Assembly: GCA_021799555.1 (NCBI GenBank)
Contig: JAJZAG010000059.1
Coordinates: forward strand, 1 to 14,038
Direction of reading: 5' to 3'
Origin: Deltaproteobacteria bacterium
GTDB taxonomy: Bacteria; Desulfobacterota; Binatia; Binatales; Binataceae
Length of the DNA: 14,038 bases
Shown here piece by piece: positions 13,606-14,038 of this stretch. Numbering within the stretch: position 1 is the first letter of the stretch; every line of letters starts with the position of its first letter. The notes beneath the pieces were generated by a model. That model searched no databases. It saw only the letters and a list, made by a program, of their open reading frames with translations, and was not told the DNA's origin. Both the position numbers and the translations under genes were made by a program.

Positions 13606-14038
13606 TCAAAAGCCGAACATATTTCCGGGCACGACCGTAATGACGTTTCCGCGCACCCTCACTGGCGCTGCGCCTTCAGTGATAGTTACCGCGCGCTGCT
13701 TGTCCAGTTCGGTTTTTACCGTGCCGTCCAGGTAGGCGTCGTTTCCGATCACCTTGACGGTTACTTTGGGCAGACCGGCGTTGGCGAGTTGCTGCTGAAT
13801 CGTGGCCTGCTCCTGCGCCCATACGCTGGTGTCAGTAGTCAGCGTATCGACAACGCTCGTCACTCCGCTGACCGCCCGAACGGTCCGCTCGGCGAGCGCT
13901 TTGTCGTTGTTGTCAAAGACACGACCGCTCAGGGTGACCACGCCGCCGGAACTCGTGTAGGCTTGAACCCGCCCGAGTTTGCGGTTGTTTTTAAGGGCTG
14001 CGTTCACGCGATCATAAAGGGAAGGCGCGGGGCGCGGG
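13606..14038 (-). CDS. BON-domain protein, N-terminus beyond the window
   Basis: The frame is open to the right edge, so the start is not visible. An upstream PAPAPS stretch leads into a BON domain (LYDRVNAALKNNRKLGRVQAYTSSGG then VVTLSGRVFDNNDKALAERTVRAVSGVTSVVDTLTT). A second, weaker BON-like half follows (QLANAGLPKVTVKVIGNDAYLDGTVKTELDKQRAVTI), and the chain ends in VPGNMFGF. BON domains occur mostly in secreted or periplasmic proteins that bind phospholipid or polymers. Whether a signal peptide precedes it is unseen. The internal GTG at 14007 is unlikely to be the true start, because it falls inside the domain's first helix. Confidence 0.8.
   Translation of the reverse strand, partial: PRPAPSLYDRVNAALKNNRKLGRVQAYTSSGGVVTLSGRVFDNNDKALAERTVRAVSGVTSVVDTLTTDTSVWAQEQATIQQQLANAGLPKVTVKVIGNDAYLDGTVKTELDKQRAVTITEGAAPVRVRGNVITVVPGNMFGF

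Noticed and set aside
1..14038. CRISPR arrays, tRNA or rRNA genes, insertion sequences, integrase/attachment sites
   Set aside because: No regularly spaced direct repeats, tRNA-like cloverleaf, rRNA segments, transposase motifs or target duplications were seen.

Overview
The window is a GC-rich (roughly 60 % G+C by eye) piece of a diderm bacterial chromosome. The diderm call rests on a lipobox lipoprotein and a LolC/LolE-type lipoprotein-release permease. The gene mix (mnmG-rsmG-parA-parB, a type II pantothenate kinase, an NHL-propeller lipoprotein, paired CaiB/BaiF CoA-transferases, an SCP2 protein, a BON protein) resembles uncultured deltaproteobacterial lineages such as Binatota/Desulfobacterota. 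That placement is inference from gene content, not a measurement.

Region 1 (2-3900, + strand) is the conserved origin-proximal block: the 3' two-thirds of mnmG (tRNA U34 modification), rsmG (16S rRNA methylation), then parA and parB (chromosome segregation). A near-consensus parS site is built into the first codons of rsmG. A second, degenerate parS-like site lies across the parA start codon, so the ParB targets sit inside the block that makes ParA and ParB. mnmG contains a perfect 11-bp inverted repeat in an AT-rich patch.

Region 2 (4172-5754, - strand) reads as a stress/arsenic cassette: osmC (peroxide/thiol peroxidase family), a frameshifted rhodanese fragment, an intact arsenate reductase fused to a VOC/glyoxalase domain, and the first 19 codons of a universal stress protein ending in a stop. 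Two of the four members are dead, while the ArsC-VOC fusion stays open and has a strong ribosome site. A perfect TATAAT lies upstream of osmC. The 3901-4171 gap, where this cassette converges with parB, holds no gene I can support.

Region 3 (5941-8373, + strand) holds a type II pantothenate kinase (first step of CoA synthesis) and a secreted lipoprotein whose six repeated blades form an NHL beta-propeller. It closes with a 16-bp perfect hairpin that looks like a terminator.

Region 4 (8600-12401, + strand) has two adjacent family III (CaiB/BaiF) CoA-transferase subunits, 12 nt apart. The catalytic Asp is present in the second and replaced by Gly in the first, which suggests a heteromer with one working active site. 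A LolC/LolE-type permease without an adjacent LolD ATPase follows.

Region 5 (12494-14038, - strand) has a small basic protein of unknown function, a single-domain SCP2 sterol-carrier-like protein, and a BON-domain protein that runs off the right edge.
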